Positions 17,234 through 25,966 are shown, numbered from the stretch's first letter. The stretch is DNA of 51,586 bases from Limosilactobacillus reuteri (GCF_020784725.1 NZ_JAJGTZ010000004.1:1-51586); one strand, 5' to 3'. Program-made: numbers and translations. Notes: generated by a model from the sequence alone, not told the origin.

Positions 17234-17262
17234 TTGAACATATGTTCGGCAAAGGATATAAT
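17234..17262 (+). promoter_or_regulatory. SOS promoter: LexA box overlapping the -35
   Basis: TGAACATATGTTCG at 17235-17248 differs by one base from the Gram-positive LexA operator CGAACATATGTTCG. It overlaps a -35 TTGAAC (17234-17239), which is exactly 17 bp from a perfect TATAAT (17257-17262). LexA bound here would block RNA polymerase, so the polymerase operon should be induced by DNA damage. Confidence 0.88.
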
Positions 17263-17294
17263 AGTATTTACTAAAGCAATGGAGGTACATTACA

Positions 17295-18794
17295 ATGGGG
17301 CAAACATATATGGCAATTGATTTAAAATCATTTTATGCCTCGGTCGAATGTACTGAGTATGGGCTCGATCCTTTAAATGTTAACCTAGTAGTTGCCGACG
17401 AATCGCGAACTAGTAAGACAATTTGTCTTGCCGTCTCACCAGCTTTGAAAAAATTTGGCGTTGCTGGTCGTCCGCGATTGTATGAGGTAGAACAACGGGT
17501 AGCGTACTTGAATAATTGTCGTGCCGAAGAAATGGCTCGCCAGCGATTATCACCAGTTGTTTCAATCTATCGGAATGAACTATTAAAATCACCGGAACTT
17601 AAAATTGGTTATAAGATCGCACGTCCACGAATGAATTTTTATCTTGAAAAAAGTGCCGCCATCTATGAAATTTATTTACGCTATTTACCACCAGAAAAGA
17701 TCCACGTTTATTCTATTGATGAGGTAATGATGGATATTACTGATTATCTTAATGAATACCATGTTAGCGCCCGTTCCTTAGCTAAGGAAATTATCCAAAC
17801 AATCAAAGCAGAGACGCAAATTACTGCAACGGCAGGGATTGGGACCAATCTTTTCTTAGCGAAAGTAGCGATGGATATAGTAGCTAAACGAATTCCAGGA
17901 GATAAAGACGGGGTCCGGATTGCACAGATGAATGAACATACTTTTCGCCGTTACCTTTGGGCGCACCAGCCCCTAACAGACTTTTGGCGAATTGGTCCTG
18001 GATATGCGCGCCGACTAAAAAAGCTGGGTCTGCATACAATGGGAGATATTGCTCGTTGTTCATTGGGAAAATTATCTGATCCAATGAATGAGGAAGTATT
18101 ATACCGCGAATTTGGAAAAAATGCGGAAATCATTATTGACCATGCATGGGGATACGAGCCCGCGTCCATTAAAGATATCAAGAATTATCATTCATCTGAT
18201 CACGGGATATATTCTGGCCAGGTATTACCACGACCTTATAGCTTTACAGAAACCCGGTTAGTGATTCAAGAGATGGTTAATTCGCTAGCTCTTCAGTTAA
18301 CCAAGCAAAACTTAGTAACTGATCAAGTTGCTTTAAGGATCGCATATGATATTTCTAACATATCTGAGGATTACCAAGGGTCATTAGTGACAGACTTCTA
18401 TGGACGCCAGGTACCAAAGCCAATGCATAGAAGGACTAATCTTCCCTTACCAACTTCATCTGGTACAGAATTAATGGAGGCATTTATGAAGCTATATGAT
18501 TCTGGCCTTGATCGGCGATTGACAGTTCGCAAAATTACGGTAATAGCGAACCACCTTCTCTCACCAACGCTTGCTCGATTGGCGAATTATAATGAGCAGT
18601 TAGATTTATTTACTGACTCAACAAAAAAACATAAAAATCGTTCCCAAGTTCAAAAAAATGATCAAAAACTGCAAAGACTTGTCCTTGATTTGCAAAATGA
18701 ATATGGTAAAAACGCCATTATTCGAGCGGCTGATTTGAAAAAAGGTGCCACTATTTTAGAAAGAAATAATCAGATTGGGGGACATCAAGCATGA
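17295..18794 (+). CDS. Y-family translesion DNA polymerase (UmuC/UvrX type)
   Basis: The 499-residue polymerase copies damaged DNA with low fidelity. The first catalytic Asp is in AIDLKSFYASVE (residues 8-19) and the paired acidic residues are in SIDEVMMD near residue 140. A helix-hairpin-helix region (FWRIGPGYARRLKKLG) and a little-finger domain follow. Gram-positive plasmids, phages and chromosomes carry this UmuC-like subtype. GGAGG precedes the ATG. Its stop overlaps the start of the YolD-like gene (ATGA), and the LexA box lies just upstream, forming an SOS mutagenesis operon. Confidence 0.93.
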   Translation: MGQTYMAIDLKSFYASVECTEYGLDPLNVNLVVADESRTSKTICLAVSPALKKFGVAGRPRLYEVEQRVAYLNNCRAEEMARQRLSPVVSIYRNELLKSPELKIGYKIARPRMNFYLEKSAAIYEIYLRYLPPEKIHVYSIDEVMMDITDYLNEYHVSARSLAKEIIQTIKAETQITATAGIGTNLFLAKVAMDIVAKRIPGDKDGVRIAQMNEHTFRRYLWAHQPLTDFWRIGPGYARRLKKLGLHTMGDIARCSLGKLSDPMNEEVLYREFGKNAEIIIDHAWGYEPASIKDIKNYHSSDHGIYSGQVLPRPYSFTETRLVIQEMVNSLALQLTKQNLVTDQVALRIAYDISNISEDYQGSLVTDFYGRQVPKPMHRRTNLPLPTSSGTELMEAFMKLYDSGLDRRLTVRKITVIANHLLSPTLARLANYNEQLDLFTDSTKKHKNRSQVQKNDQKLQRLVLDLQNEYGKNAIIRAADLKKGATILERNNQIGGHQA

Positions 18795-19237
18795 GGGAAA
18801 ATGAAGATCTATTGAAAATAGAAAAAAGCTTGTTCAGTGATATCTCAAAATATCGGGATATTATCAACATCCCTCGACATATTTCTCAAGCTCATACACC
18901 AATGTCCACGAAAGATCGGGCTGCTCAGTTTTCTCCTTTTGCAGCCTTGACTGGCTATCATCAATTATTAGCAAAGGTAGGGGAAAAGTATGGTCATAAA
19001 ACTTATCCCACAGCTGAGATGAGGCATCGAATAAAATTTCAACTTGCCATGATTGAACGAGATCAATCGCATCCGATAGTAAAGGTTGAATTTTTTAATG
19101 GTAGAACAGGTTTTTATGAAGAATACACAGGTCAATTAAAACGAATTGATCATCATGCTCATCACCTAATATTTGATGATGGAAAAAAGATTGTAATTCA
19201 AAATATTCGTAAAATTAAAAGAGACCAGCAAAACTGA
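18791..19237 (+). CDS. YolD-like protein, partner of the Y-family polymerase
   Basis: This 148-residue protein contains HTPMSTKDRAAQFSPFAALTGY (residues about 35-56), a signature of YolD-like proteins encoded next to UmuC-type polymerases in Firmicutes. The C-terminal half looks like a small beta-barrel (VKVEFFNGRTGFYEEYTG). It may act in the place of UmuD, but its biochemical role is not established. The start overlaps the polymerase stop by 4 bp, so translation is coupled and control by LexA is shared. Confidence 0.8.
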   Translation: MRENEDLLKIEKSLFSDISKYRDIINIPRHISQAHTPMSTKDRAAQFSPFAALTGYHQLLAKVGEKYGHKTYPTAEMRHRIKFQLAMIERDQSHPIVKVEFFNGRTGFYEEYTGQLKRIDHHAHHLIFDDGKKIVIQNIRKIKRDQQN

Positions 19238-19245
19238 TCTCTTTT
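19217..19245. terminator. Bidirectional terminator after the polymerase operon
   Basis: The stem AAAAGAGA-C-CAG pairs with CTG-A-TCTCTTTT. It overlaps the end of the YolD-like gene and also faces the convergent HdeD gene. Confidence 0.75.
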
Positions 19246-19260
19246 AACGCAAGGTATAAG

Positions 19261-19785
19261 TTAAAATGCTTGAATAAGTTTCATAATTCCGAAAACAATC
19301 AAGAATGTTGAAACTAACCATACCACTGTAATAGCAGAAAGTAATGGGCTAAATAAAAGAATAACCCCTAATACCAAGCTCAAAATTGCTAGAATTACAA
19401 TGAACCAGTAGTATCCTCGATGAAATTCCTTGAAAAACTTGGCACTGAGCAATTCAGTGATTGAGTCAAGAATAAACCAGATAGCGAAGATAATAGCAAT
19501 AAAGAGTACACCAAAACTTGGTTGGAACAGAAAAATAATTCCTAAAATAATATCTAAAATTGCAGAAAAAATTAACCAACCTGATGATTCTTCCAAGACT
19601 TGACTAATTTGTTGACGGAACCATAATTCATAAATTCCGCGGAAAATAAAAGCAATTCCAGCAACAATGGCTAAGAAGTGAAGGGTTTTATCTGGGCGCA
19701 TGAATGATGCGATTCCAGCAATGATAAATAAGACCCCGATAATTAAGCTAAACCAGTCAAAGCCTCTTTTAGTTTCTTCAAACAT
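19261..19785 (-). CDS. HdeD/DUF308 family membrane protein
   Basis: The 174-residue protein has six predicted membrane segments arranged as three repeated hairpins, typical of DUF308. It shows FSLIIGVLFIIAGIASF, then ILDIILGIIFLFQP, then ILSLVLGVILLFSP. In E. coli HdeD is linked to acid resistance; here that is only a family hint. The ATG follows GGGAGG. It is monocistronic, and the structured repeat copy 2 lies about 125 bp upstream. Confidence 0.85.
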   Translation of the reverse strand: MFEETKRGFDWFSLIIGVLFIIAGIASFMRPDKTLHFLAIVAGIAFIFRGIYELWFRQQISQVLEESSGWLIFSAILDIILGIIFLFQPSFGVLFIAIIFAIWFILDSITELLSAKFFKEFHRGYYWFIVILAILSLVLGVILLFSPLLSAITVVWLVSTFLIVFGIMKLIQAF

Positions 19786-19910
19786 TGAAAAACCTCCCTA
19801 AAAATAAAATCATTAATATCATAATTCAATTGGATTGATAAAACAAGAAGAAAGAGATTATCAATAAAGTAGTTATAATAAAAGTAGTTATAATATTAGG
19901 ATGAAATAGC

Positions 19911-20092
19911 AAAAGGGGGGGCGAGACAGAAGTCACTTATGACTTCGTTTTTCGACGCAAAGCTAGCTCTGGGAGTCCCCGTAAGCAACAATAGGCCTCC
20001 AACGTTCGTTTTTGCCGGACGTTGGAGGCCTATTGTTGTACTGCATATTTGCTTTTTATGAAAGCAACTTGACTTATGTTATAGTCCCTTTT
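19911..20092. repeat. Structured ~182-bp intergenic repeat, copy 2
   Basis: This is the same element as 2084-2266. The ends pair as AAAAGGG/CCCTTTT. The small hairpin is at 19929-19946. The long hairpin at 19986-20038 is perfect in its outer 20 pairs (CAACAATAGGCCTCCAACGT and complement). Compared with copy 1, two T-A pairs became C-G, an outer bulge is closed, and the terminal stem changed on both sides. It sits between hdeD and the small gene at 20112, whose stop codon lies 20 bp beyond its right end. Confidence 0.8.
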
Positions 20093-20111
20093 GTCGTAAT
20101 TTTCCAGGAAA

Positions 20112-20279
20112 TTAAAGGTGCTCTTTAATCCCGTTGGGAAAATCCTTATCAATCTCCTTTAAGATTGGTAATAATGAATTGACATATTCATGATATGCTT
20201 CAATTGGCTTTAGATCTTTTGCTCGTGATTGTAGTAAGGTAAGAGCAATATCGTGCGCTCTTTGTTCATTTGTAATCAT
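20112..20279 (-). CDS. Small hypothetical protein, 55 aa
   Basis: The ATG at 20279 is preceded by GGTGG at a normal distance. The 55-residue protein is soluble and helical (MITNEQRAHDIALTLLQ to FPNGIKEHL) with no membrane segment. It is not a family I recognise. It lies 11 bp downstream of the VanZ-like gene on the same strand, so the two are probably co-transcribed. Confidence 0.65.
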   Translation of the reverse strand: MITNEQRAHDIALTLLQSRAKDLKPIEAYHEYVNSLLPILKEIDKDFPNGIKEHL

Positions 20280-20290
20280 CTTTTACCACC

Positions 20291-20857
20291 TCAGTTATTC
20301 AGTTTATCAGATTTTCCACCTACTAACATAAATTGTTTAATAACTTGATGAAAAATCGTTTGATCAAGTATGATTGTTACTGCAAAACCAATTGTAGTTC
20401 CGATAGTATTGCTAATCAAATCATCCACATCAGCAACTCTTCCAATATGGAAAAGAAGGTCGCAAACAAATTGGTTACACTCGATAAATAGGCTGAAGAA
20501 AAAGCCATAGAGAATAGCACGACTGAAAGGCATTTGGTGATTAATCAAATAAAGATAAACTCCTAGTGGTAAAGTCATCACAATGTTTAAGAAAAATTCT
20601 TGGCTGAGTCCTTGGAGGGGGATGATATTAAATGGTACCCCGTGAAAATAAAATAAAAGTTTATTAGCAGAACTAAAATTAAATATTGAAGGGGTTAAGC
20701 AGAGCCAGTCAATTGCAGTTAAGTAGATAAAAAAGGTTGCAATTGTAATATGCTGGCCAAAGTTAGGAAATTTTTCCCAAAGGTGGTTATGGGTGATAAG
20801 GACAGAGCCTGCAAAAAAATAAATGAAAAATGGGATCCAATGAACTAGTGCGTGCAA
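20291..20857 (-). CDS. VanZ family membrane protein
   Basis: The protein has four to five membrane segments and the VanZ-like core: LPLGVYLYLI, then FFSLFIECNQFV and VDDLISNTIGTTIGF, the conserved D-D-x-x-x-N-x-x-G pattern. The prototype VanZ gives low-level teicoplanin resistance; the general role of the family is unclear. I place the start at TTG 20857 because GAAGGAG sits 8 bp upstream of it; the ATG at 20902 has no ribosome binding site and would add 15 residues. The product is 188 residues. Confidence 0.82.
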   Translation of the reverse strand: MHALVHWIPFFIYFFAGSVLITHNHLWEKFPNFGQHITIATFFIYLTAIDWLCLTPSIFNFSSANKLLFYFHGVPFNIIPLQGLSQEFFLNIVMTLPLGVYLYLINHQMPFSRAILYGFFFSLFIECNQFVCDLLFHIGRVADVDDLISNTIGTTIGFAVTIILDQTIFHQVIKQFMLVGGKSDKLNN

Positions 20858-20990
20858 TGTAATTTCTCCTTCTACGAAAAATACTATACAATAGGTTTTC
20901 AATGTTATATATCATAGTTGATTTTTTTAGTAATGGCTAGTAAACCTGCCTAGGATTAATAAAACTTCAATTATTGAGGAAGAGAGGATT

Positions 20991-21636
20991 ATGGCAGAAA
21001 AACAAGAATTTACACGTAAACTTAAAAGCCGTCATATTCAATTAAGGGCGCTTGGTGGAACGATTGGGACGGGATTATTTCTCGGAGCGGGGAAGGTAAT
21101 TCACGTCATTCTTTTAGCATATTTAATTACTGGAATTATTTGTTTTGGAATTATGCGAGCCCTAGAAGAATTGCTTCTTTCCGATTTACATTATCATTCG
21201 TTTATGGATGCGATTCGGGATTATCTTGGTAATCGTGTGAGTTTTGTAATGGGCTGGACATATTGGGCGTGTTGGCTAGCATTGGCGATGGCCGAAGTTA
21301 CCGCCATTGGCTTATATTTTCAACTATGGTTTTCTCAAGTTCCCCAATGGCTACCGGGATTAGGAACTTTCCTATGTTTCCAGCGTTGCTACCACAAGTT
21401 TTCTCTTTGTATGGGCTATCATCATTTTGGTACACCTAAGATATATTCGGCAGCAACTACAATCAAGGACTTTTAAGATGCCAGGCGCATCTTTTACTGA
21501 CTATATTATTTTAGTTTTTCTTTTTATTGTGCTAATTATTTTATGTATAGAGAAGCAAACTTTAATTGCTCTTATACTAACTTTAGCTTGGTTTGCAATT
21601 CTTGCCGTTGCTTCATTAACACAAAAGAAAGCATAA
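20991..21636 (+). pseudogene. Decayed amino acid permease (APC family)
   Basis: The N-terminal part (20991-about 21370) is a clear amino acid permease start: KLKSRHIQLRALGGTIGTGLFLGAGK and the following membrane segments. A few residues are missing after GAGK. The frame is then lost near 21370. The C-terminal end of the same family (LRYIRQQLQSRTFKMPGASFTDYII to TQKKA) reappears in another frame at about 21436-21636. Roughly half of a ~450-residue permease is missing, so this is a pseudogene with internal deletion and frameshift. Confidence 0.85.
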
Positions 21637-21665
21637 AAAATTCCCCGAGTTTTCGGGGAATTTTT
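21635..21665. terminator. Bidirectional terminator
   Basis: A perfect stem AAAAATTCCCCGA with its complement lies between the permease remnant and convergent perR. Confidence 0.88.
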
Positions 21666-21666
21666 A

Positions 21667-22122
21667 CTAACGATTCAAATGTAATTTACGTTGACACTCG
21701 GGACAAATGCCATGGACTTCGATGTTATTTCCTGTAACTAGATAACCAGTCTTTTCATGAGTCATAACCGTTAATTCTTTCGTGATTGCAGTAAAATGCT
21801 CATCAAAAACATCAGAGATCTTACCACAATTATCGCAGACGACATGATAATGCGGATGGCCGAAATAGTCAAAGTGGGCACTACCATCACCATTTTTTAG
21901 CTCAATTACAAGATTGTAATCAACGAAGAGCTTTAGAGTATTGTATACAGTTGCCATGCTGATATTGGCAACTGAGTCTTTAAGGTCATCATAAATCATT
22001 TCAACGCTCGGATGAGTATGATGGTTGATTAAGTAATTTAAGATGGTTTTCCGTTGGGGAGTAAGACGAACCTTGTTTTCGCGGAGATGGTCAAGCGCTC
22101 GATCAAATTCTGCTTCTGCCAT
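21667..22122 (-). CDS. perR: PerR-type peroxide-responsive Fur family repressor
   Basis: The 151-residue regulator has an N-terminal winged helix (residues 1-80, ISMATVYNTLKLF as recognition region). The C-terminal dimerisation domain has the structural zinc cysteines CDNC and CPEC. The metal-sensing residues match PerR rather than Fur: Asp in AHFDYF, His pair in PHYHVVC and Asp in ISDVF. It represses peroxide-defence genes until His oxidation. The start at 22122 follows AAAGGGG; an upstream ATG at 22182 lacks a binding site. A PerR box lies just upstream, suggesting autoregulation. Confidence 0.88.
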   Translation of the reverse strand: MAEAEFDRALDHLRENKVRLTPQRKTILNYLINHHTHPSVEMIYDDLKDSVANISMATVYNTLKLFVDYNLVIELKNGDGSAHFDYFGHPHYHVVCDNCGKISDVFDEHFTAITKELTVMTHEKTGYLVTGNNIEVHGICPECQRKLHLNR

Positions 22123-22138
22123 AATGTCGTCCCCTTTC

Positions 22139-22153
22139 TTAAAATAATTATAA
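22139..22153 (-). promoter_or_regulatory. PerR box upstream of perR
   Basis: On the minus strand the 15-mer TTATAATTATTTTAA matches 14 of 15 positions of the PerR operator TTATAATNATTATAA. It lies 16 bp before the perR start codon. Confidence 0.7.
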
Positions 22154-22211
22154 TCTAATAACATTATAACATTTACATTCACTAATTCAAAACCTATAAT
22201 ATTTAGCAGTC

Positions 22212-22226
22212 AGATAATAATTATTC
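22212..22226 (+). promoter_or_regulatory. Possible PerR box upstream of the MFS gene
   Basis: AGATAATAATTATTC matches about 11 of 15 positions of the PerR operator and lies 20 bp before the MFS start. It is a weaker site than the one for perR; AT-richness makes chance matches possible. Confidence 0.4.
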
Positions 22227-22245
22227 TAAAGAGGGAGAGAGTGAT

Positions 22246-23685
22246 ATGGCTCAAAGTATCGCACGTAATGGAAAAAGATATCGTCGCTTTTGGTTTATTT
22301 TTACTTTATTAGTTGGTACCTTTACGATGTCAATTAGTCAATCATCGTTGTCAACTGCCTATCCAACTTTAATGAATGCTTTTGGGGTTTCAGCATCAAC
22401 AGTTCAATGGTTGACGACTGGTTTTATGCTCGTAATGTGTGTCAGCATGCCAATTAGCCCATGGATGCTCAACAATATGAGTTTTAAGGCAATGTTCATT
22501 GGAGCACTGGGGCTATTTGATATCGGATCTTTGATGATTGTTTTAACACCATCATCTTGGGGAATTAATGGCTTTTGGTTTATGATGATTGGACGGGCCA
22601 TGGAAGCTTTTGCTGTCGGAGTTTTATTCCCATCTTATCAAACCGTTTTGCTTGAAATTACGCCTAAAGAAGAGCGGGGTTCAACAATGGGAATTGCTGG
22701 TTTAGTAATGGGATCCGCTCTTGCCTGTGGACCGATTGTTTCAGGAATTGTTCTAAAATTCTTTAGCTGGAAGAGCCTTTTTATCCTGTTCATGCTTGTC
22801 ATTTCGGTAATTATTTTAATGGCTGCTAGTGGGTTGATCCAAGATGTAATGGAGCGGCATGAAACAAACCTTGATTGGCTATCAGTAATCTTACTAGTTG
22901 GATTGATTGGGATTATGTACGTTGTTGACCAAACCGGAAAAAAGAATCCTGCATGGGGAATAAATACAGGAATCTTTATCGTTAGTCTTATTGCGGTTAT
23001 CTGGTTCTGTATTCGGCAGCTTCATCTCAAGCATCCACTGTTGGAATTGCGGGTATTGAAGACTTTTAATTATGATTTAGCAATTCTTTTGACATCAATT
23101 TCGTATATCGCATTAATTGTAACGACAATTATTTTTCCTCTTTATTATCAAGGAGTATTGAAAGTTAATCCATTTGTTTCAGGAATGTCCCTAGTGCCGG
23201 GAGCAGTTTTTCTTAGTATTTTGAATCCTTTGTCCGGAAAATTAGCTGATAAGATTGGGTTTAAACCGACAATGCTGGTAGGAATGTTTATGATTATTAT
23301 CGGCTGGGTTGCTGGCTTAACCGTCCTTAACCATCTCAGCTTGCTGGGAATGATCATTTGTGCAATGGTGATTGAAGGAGGAAATGCGTTTGTGATGATG
23401 CCAGCTGTTACACTGGGAGCAAATGCTTTGCCAGATGAATTAGTACCCCATGGAACAGCCGTAATTACGATTGTCCGGCAAGTTCTCGGTTCCGCGGGTG
23501 TTACTATTTCAACACTGATCTTAACGGTTGCTACTACAAATGCACTTCAGCGGGGAAGTTCGGCTCAAATCGCTTCCCTTCACGGCTATCATTTAGTATT
23601 TATCGGCATGATCATCACTGAATTGATTGGTCTCATACTAGCATTTATGCTAAAAAATACTAATAAAGAAAAAAGTACAAAATAA
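22246..23685 (+). CDS. MFS drug:H+ antiporter, DHA2 (EmrB/QacA-like) family
   Basis: The 479-residue protein has about 14 membrane segments. It shares with the exporter at 2265 the features SLSTAYPTLMNAFGVSASTVQWLTTGFML and GRAMEAFAVGVLFPSYQ, characteristic of DHA2 pumps. The substrate is unknown. The ATG follows GAGGGAGAG. It is divergent from perR with a possible PerR site between, so it may belong to the oxidative-stress regulon. Its terminator is at 23703. Confidence 0.88.
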   Translation: MAQSIARNGKRYRRFWFIFTLLVGTFTMSISQSSLSTAYPTLMNAFGVSASTVQWLTTGFMLVMCVSMPISPWMLNNMSFKAMFIGALGLFDIGSLMIVLTPSSWGINGFWFMMIGRAMEAFAVGVLFPSYQTVLLEITPKEERGSTMGIAGLVMGSALACGPIVSGIVLKFFSWKSLFILFMLVISVIILMAASGLIQDVMERHETNLDWLSVILLVGLIGIMYVVDQTGKKNPAWGINTGIFIVSLIAVIWFCIRQLHLKHPLLELRVLKTFNYDLAILLTSISYIALIVTTIIFPLYYQGVLKVNPFVSGMSLVPGAVFLSILNPLSGKLADKIGFKPTMLVGMFMIIIGWVAGLTVLNHLSLLGMIICAMVIEGGNAFVMMPAVTLGANALPDELVPHGTAVITIVRQVLGSAGVTISTLILTVATTNALQRGSSAQIASLHGYHLVFIGMIITELIGLILAFMLKNTNKEKSTK

Positions 23686-23702
23686 CCAAAAATTCGTATA
23701 TA

Positions 23703-23740
23703 AAATAGGGAGGAGGTAATTTCTGCTCCCTATTTATTTA
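23703..23740 (+). terminator. Terminator after the MFS gene
   Basis: The stem AAATAGGGAG pairs with CTCCCTATTT around a 13-base loop and is followed by ATTTA. Confidence 0.7.
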
Positions 23741-23757
23741 AAAAAGAGGTATTAATA

Positions 23758-24297
23758 ATGACACTTAAACGACCACGATGGGCTAATACTACACCGGAAA
23801 TGCAAAACTATTATGATCACTATTGGGGATTTCCAGTTCATGATGACCAGCAGTTATTTGCAATGTTATCTTTAGAATTATTTCAGGCCGGTTTAACCTG
23901 GCAAACAATCTGGCGGCGACGAGAAGCATTTAATCAGGCATTTGCTAATTTTAATATTGAAAAAGTTGCGTGCTTTACTGATGAGGATATTAATCGATTA
24001 TGTGAAGATGAAACTATTATTCGTAATCGTTGTAAAATATTAGCGGTAATTAATAATGCGCAAGTGATTTTAAAATTACGGAAAACGGGAAAGACATTTG
24101 ACAATTATGTGTGGCACTTTGTTGGTGATCAACCTCAAGACTTGGGATTAACTACCGATATTAAATTAGCTCCTAAAACACCGGCTTCAGAAGAAATAGC
24201 CAAGCAAATGCGGAAGGATGGCTTTAAATTTGTTGGCCCGACAATTATTTACTCTTTCATGACGGCAGTGGGGATGGTCAATGCCCGTTTGAAGTAA
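23758..24297 (+). CDS. tag: DNA-3-methyladenine glycosylase I-like protein lacking the zinc site
   Basis: The 179-residue protein follows the Tag fold throughout: PRWANT start, DHYWGFPVHDD (residues 20-30), LELFQAGLTWQTI with the catalytic Glu40, a helical core and a final TAVGMVNARLK. Tag removes 3-methyladenine from alkylated DNA. The E. coli enzyme holds its ends together with zinc (Cys4, His17, His175, Cys179). Here the N-terminal Cys is absent and the protein ends before any C-terminal His/Cys pair, so the zinc snap is missing. AGAGG precedes the ATG. It is probably an active zinc-free variant. Confidence 0.85.
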   Translation: MTLKRPRWANTTPEMQNYYDHYWGFPVHDDQQLFAMLSLELFQAGLTWQTIWRRREAFNQAFANFNIEKVACFTDEDINRLCEDETIIRNRCKILAVINNAQVILKLRKTGKTFDNYVWHFVGDQPQDLGLTTDIKLAPKTPASEEIAKQMRKDGFKFVGPTIIYSFMTAVGMVNARLK

Positions 24298-24314
24298 GAA
24301 TGTATGGATTAACA

Positions 24315-24344
24315 TTGATTGTTGGTTAATAATTGTGCTAAGAT
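24315..24344 (+). promoter_or_regulatory. Promoter of the metK leader
   Basis: TTGATT (24315-24320) and TAAGAT (24339-24344) are 18 bp apart and would start a transcript just before the SMK box. Confidence 0.5.
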
Positions 24345-24360
24345 TATTCTCGTTATAAAG

Positions 24361-24455
24361 CAATTCCCGATAGGATTCACGTCTGAACGTGAAGATGCCT
24401 TGTAACCGCAACTACAAACTATTTGAAAGTTTCAATAGAATATGGGGGAATTAGA
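24361..24455 (+). promoter_or_regulatory. SMK-box (SAM-III) riboswitch
   Basis: The conserved elements are present in order: TTCCCGATAGGAT, a hairpin TTCACGT-CTGA-ACGTGAA, and the core AGATGCCTTGTAACCG. After a linker comes GGGGGAAT, the Shine-Dalgarno sequence, which can pair with ATTCCC at the 5' side. When SAM binds, this pairing hides the ribosome binding site of metK. The linker contains an extra hairpin (CTATT-T-GAAA/TTTCAATAG) not needed by the core. SMK boxes are typical of Lactobacillales metK genes. Confidence 0.93.
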
Positions 24456-24457
24456 AA

Positions 24458-25645
24458 ATGGCAGAACGACATTTATTTACATCCGAATCAGTATCAGAGG
24501 GACATCCAGATAAGATTGCTGACCAAATCAGTGACGCGATTTTAGATGAATTGCTTAAGAAGGATCCTGATTCACGGGTTGCAGTGGAAACATCAGTTAC
24601 TACTGGATTAGTATTAGTCTTTGGTGAAGTTTCTACTAAGGCCTATGTTAATATCCAACAGATTGTGCGGGACACAATTCGTAAGATCGGTTATACAGAT
24701 GGCAAGTACGGTTTCGATGCTGATAACTGTGCGGTTATCACTGCGATCGATGAACAATCACCAGACATTGCGCAAGGGGTTGATGACTCCTTAGAAACGC
24801 GTGAAGGTGAAGCTGACCCGCTTGATAAGATTGGTGCCGGTGACCAAGGATTGATGTTTGGTTACGCTACTGACGAAACACCTGAATACATGCCATTGAC
24901 ATTGGTTTTAAGCCATAAATTAATGCGTAAGATTGCTCAACTACGTAAGGATGGTGTTATCTCTTACCTTCGTCCAGATGCAAAGGCCGAAGTAACTGTA
25001 GAATACGATGAGAATGACAAGCCATTACGTGTTGATACCGTTGTTTTAAGTACCCAGCATGATCCAGAGGTTTCACTTGATCAAATTAAAAAGGATATTA
25101 AAGAACAAGTGATTGAAGCAGTCATTCCAGCTGAGTACCTTGATGACCAAACTAAGTACTTCATTAATCCAACCGGTCGCTTTGTAATCGGTGGACCTCA
25201 AGGGGATGCTGGTTTAACTGGACGAAAGATTATTGTTGATACTTATGGTGGAGCTGCCCATCATGGTGGTGGAGCCTTTTCTGGCAAGGATGCTACTAAG
25301 GTTGACCGTTCTGCTAGTTATGCTGCGCGCTACATTGCTAAAAACATTGTTGCAGCGGGTTATGCTAAGAAGGCTGAAATTCAAGTTGCTTATGCCATCG
25401 GGGTAGCAGAACCAGTATCGATCATGATTAATACTTATGGTACCGGTACCCGTTCAGAAGAAGAATTAATTGCCGCTGTTCGAAAAGTATTTGATTTACG
25501 TCCAGCTGGAATTATTGAAATGCTTGACTTGAAGCGGCCAATTTACAAGCAAACTGCTGCTTATGGTCACTTTGGTCGGACTGATGTGGATTTACCATGG
25601 GAACACCTTGATAAAGTTGACGAATTAAAAGAAATTTTAGGCTAA
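24458..25645 (+). CDS. metK: S-adenosylmethionine synthetase
   Basis: The 395-residue enzyme makes SAM from methionine and ATP. The family hallmarks are visible: [17 protein letters not shown] at the start, the ATP-binding loop [12 protein letters not shown] near residue 126, and the phosphate loop GGGAFSGKD near residue 270. Length is normal. The start codon lies 8 bp after the GGGGG Shine-Dalgarno of the SMK box, so translation is controlled by SAM. No other methionine gene is adjacent. Confidence 0.98.
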   Translation: MAERHLFTSESVSEGHPDKIADQISDAILDELLKKDPDSRVAVETSVTTGLVLVFGEVSTKAYVNIQQIVRDTIRKIGYTDGKYGFDADNCAVITAIDEQSPDIAQGVDDSLETREGEADPLDKIGAGDQGLMFGYATDETPEYMPLTLVLSHKLMRKIAQLRKDGVISYLRPDAKAEVTVEYDENDKPLRVDTVVLSTQHDPEVSLDQIKKDIKEQVIEAVIPAEYLDDQTKYFINPTGRFVIGGPQGDAGLTGRKIIVDTYGGAAHHGGGAFSGKDATKVDRSASYAARYIAKNIVAAGYAKKAEIQVAYAIGVAEPVSIMINTYGTGTRSEEELIAAVRKVFDLRPAGIIEMLDLKRPIYKQTAAYGHFGRTDVDLPWEHLDKVDELKEILG

Positions 25646-25661
25646 TAATTTAGTTACACGC

Positions 25662-25690
25662 TTGCAATCATTAACGGTGGTTGTTAAAAT
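25662..25690 (+). promoter_or_regulatory. Promoter of the leuS leader
   Basis: TTGCAA and TAAAAT are separated by exactly 17 bp and lie just before the T-box leader. Confidence 0.65.
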
Positions 25691-25696
25691 AGGCGT

Positions 25697-25930
25697 TAAA
25701 TATTTGATCGTAATAGAAATAGTAGTTTTTGACGAGGTCAGCAGAGATCCTGTGGTGGTGTGAACAGGAGACTGGTCATTTACGAACTCATCTAGATGTG
25801 ATTATTACTGAATTTTAGTAGGTAATGACGTTTACCGCGTTAAGGTCCTAAGCGCCATGGATTCCATGGAAAACGGGTGGTACCGCGGAGTTATTTCGTC
25901 TCGTAGATTGATTTCTACGGGACTTTTTTA
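25697..25930 (+). promoter_or_regulatory. T-box leader of leuS (specifier CTC)
   Basis: The stem I region holds AGGAGACTGG-type elements and a specifier loop GAACTC, giving the Leu codon CTC at 25787-25789. The T-box sequence GGGTGGTACCGCG is at 25875-25887. The antiterminator competes with a terminator hairpin GTCTCGTAGA/TCTACGGGAC (25898-25923) followed by seven T. Uncharged tRNA-Leu would stabilise the antiterminator and switch on leuS. Confidence 0.92.
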
Positions 25931-25966
25931 TTACGATTATTAAAATCAGAACAAGGAGTAGAAAAT

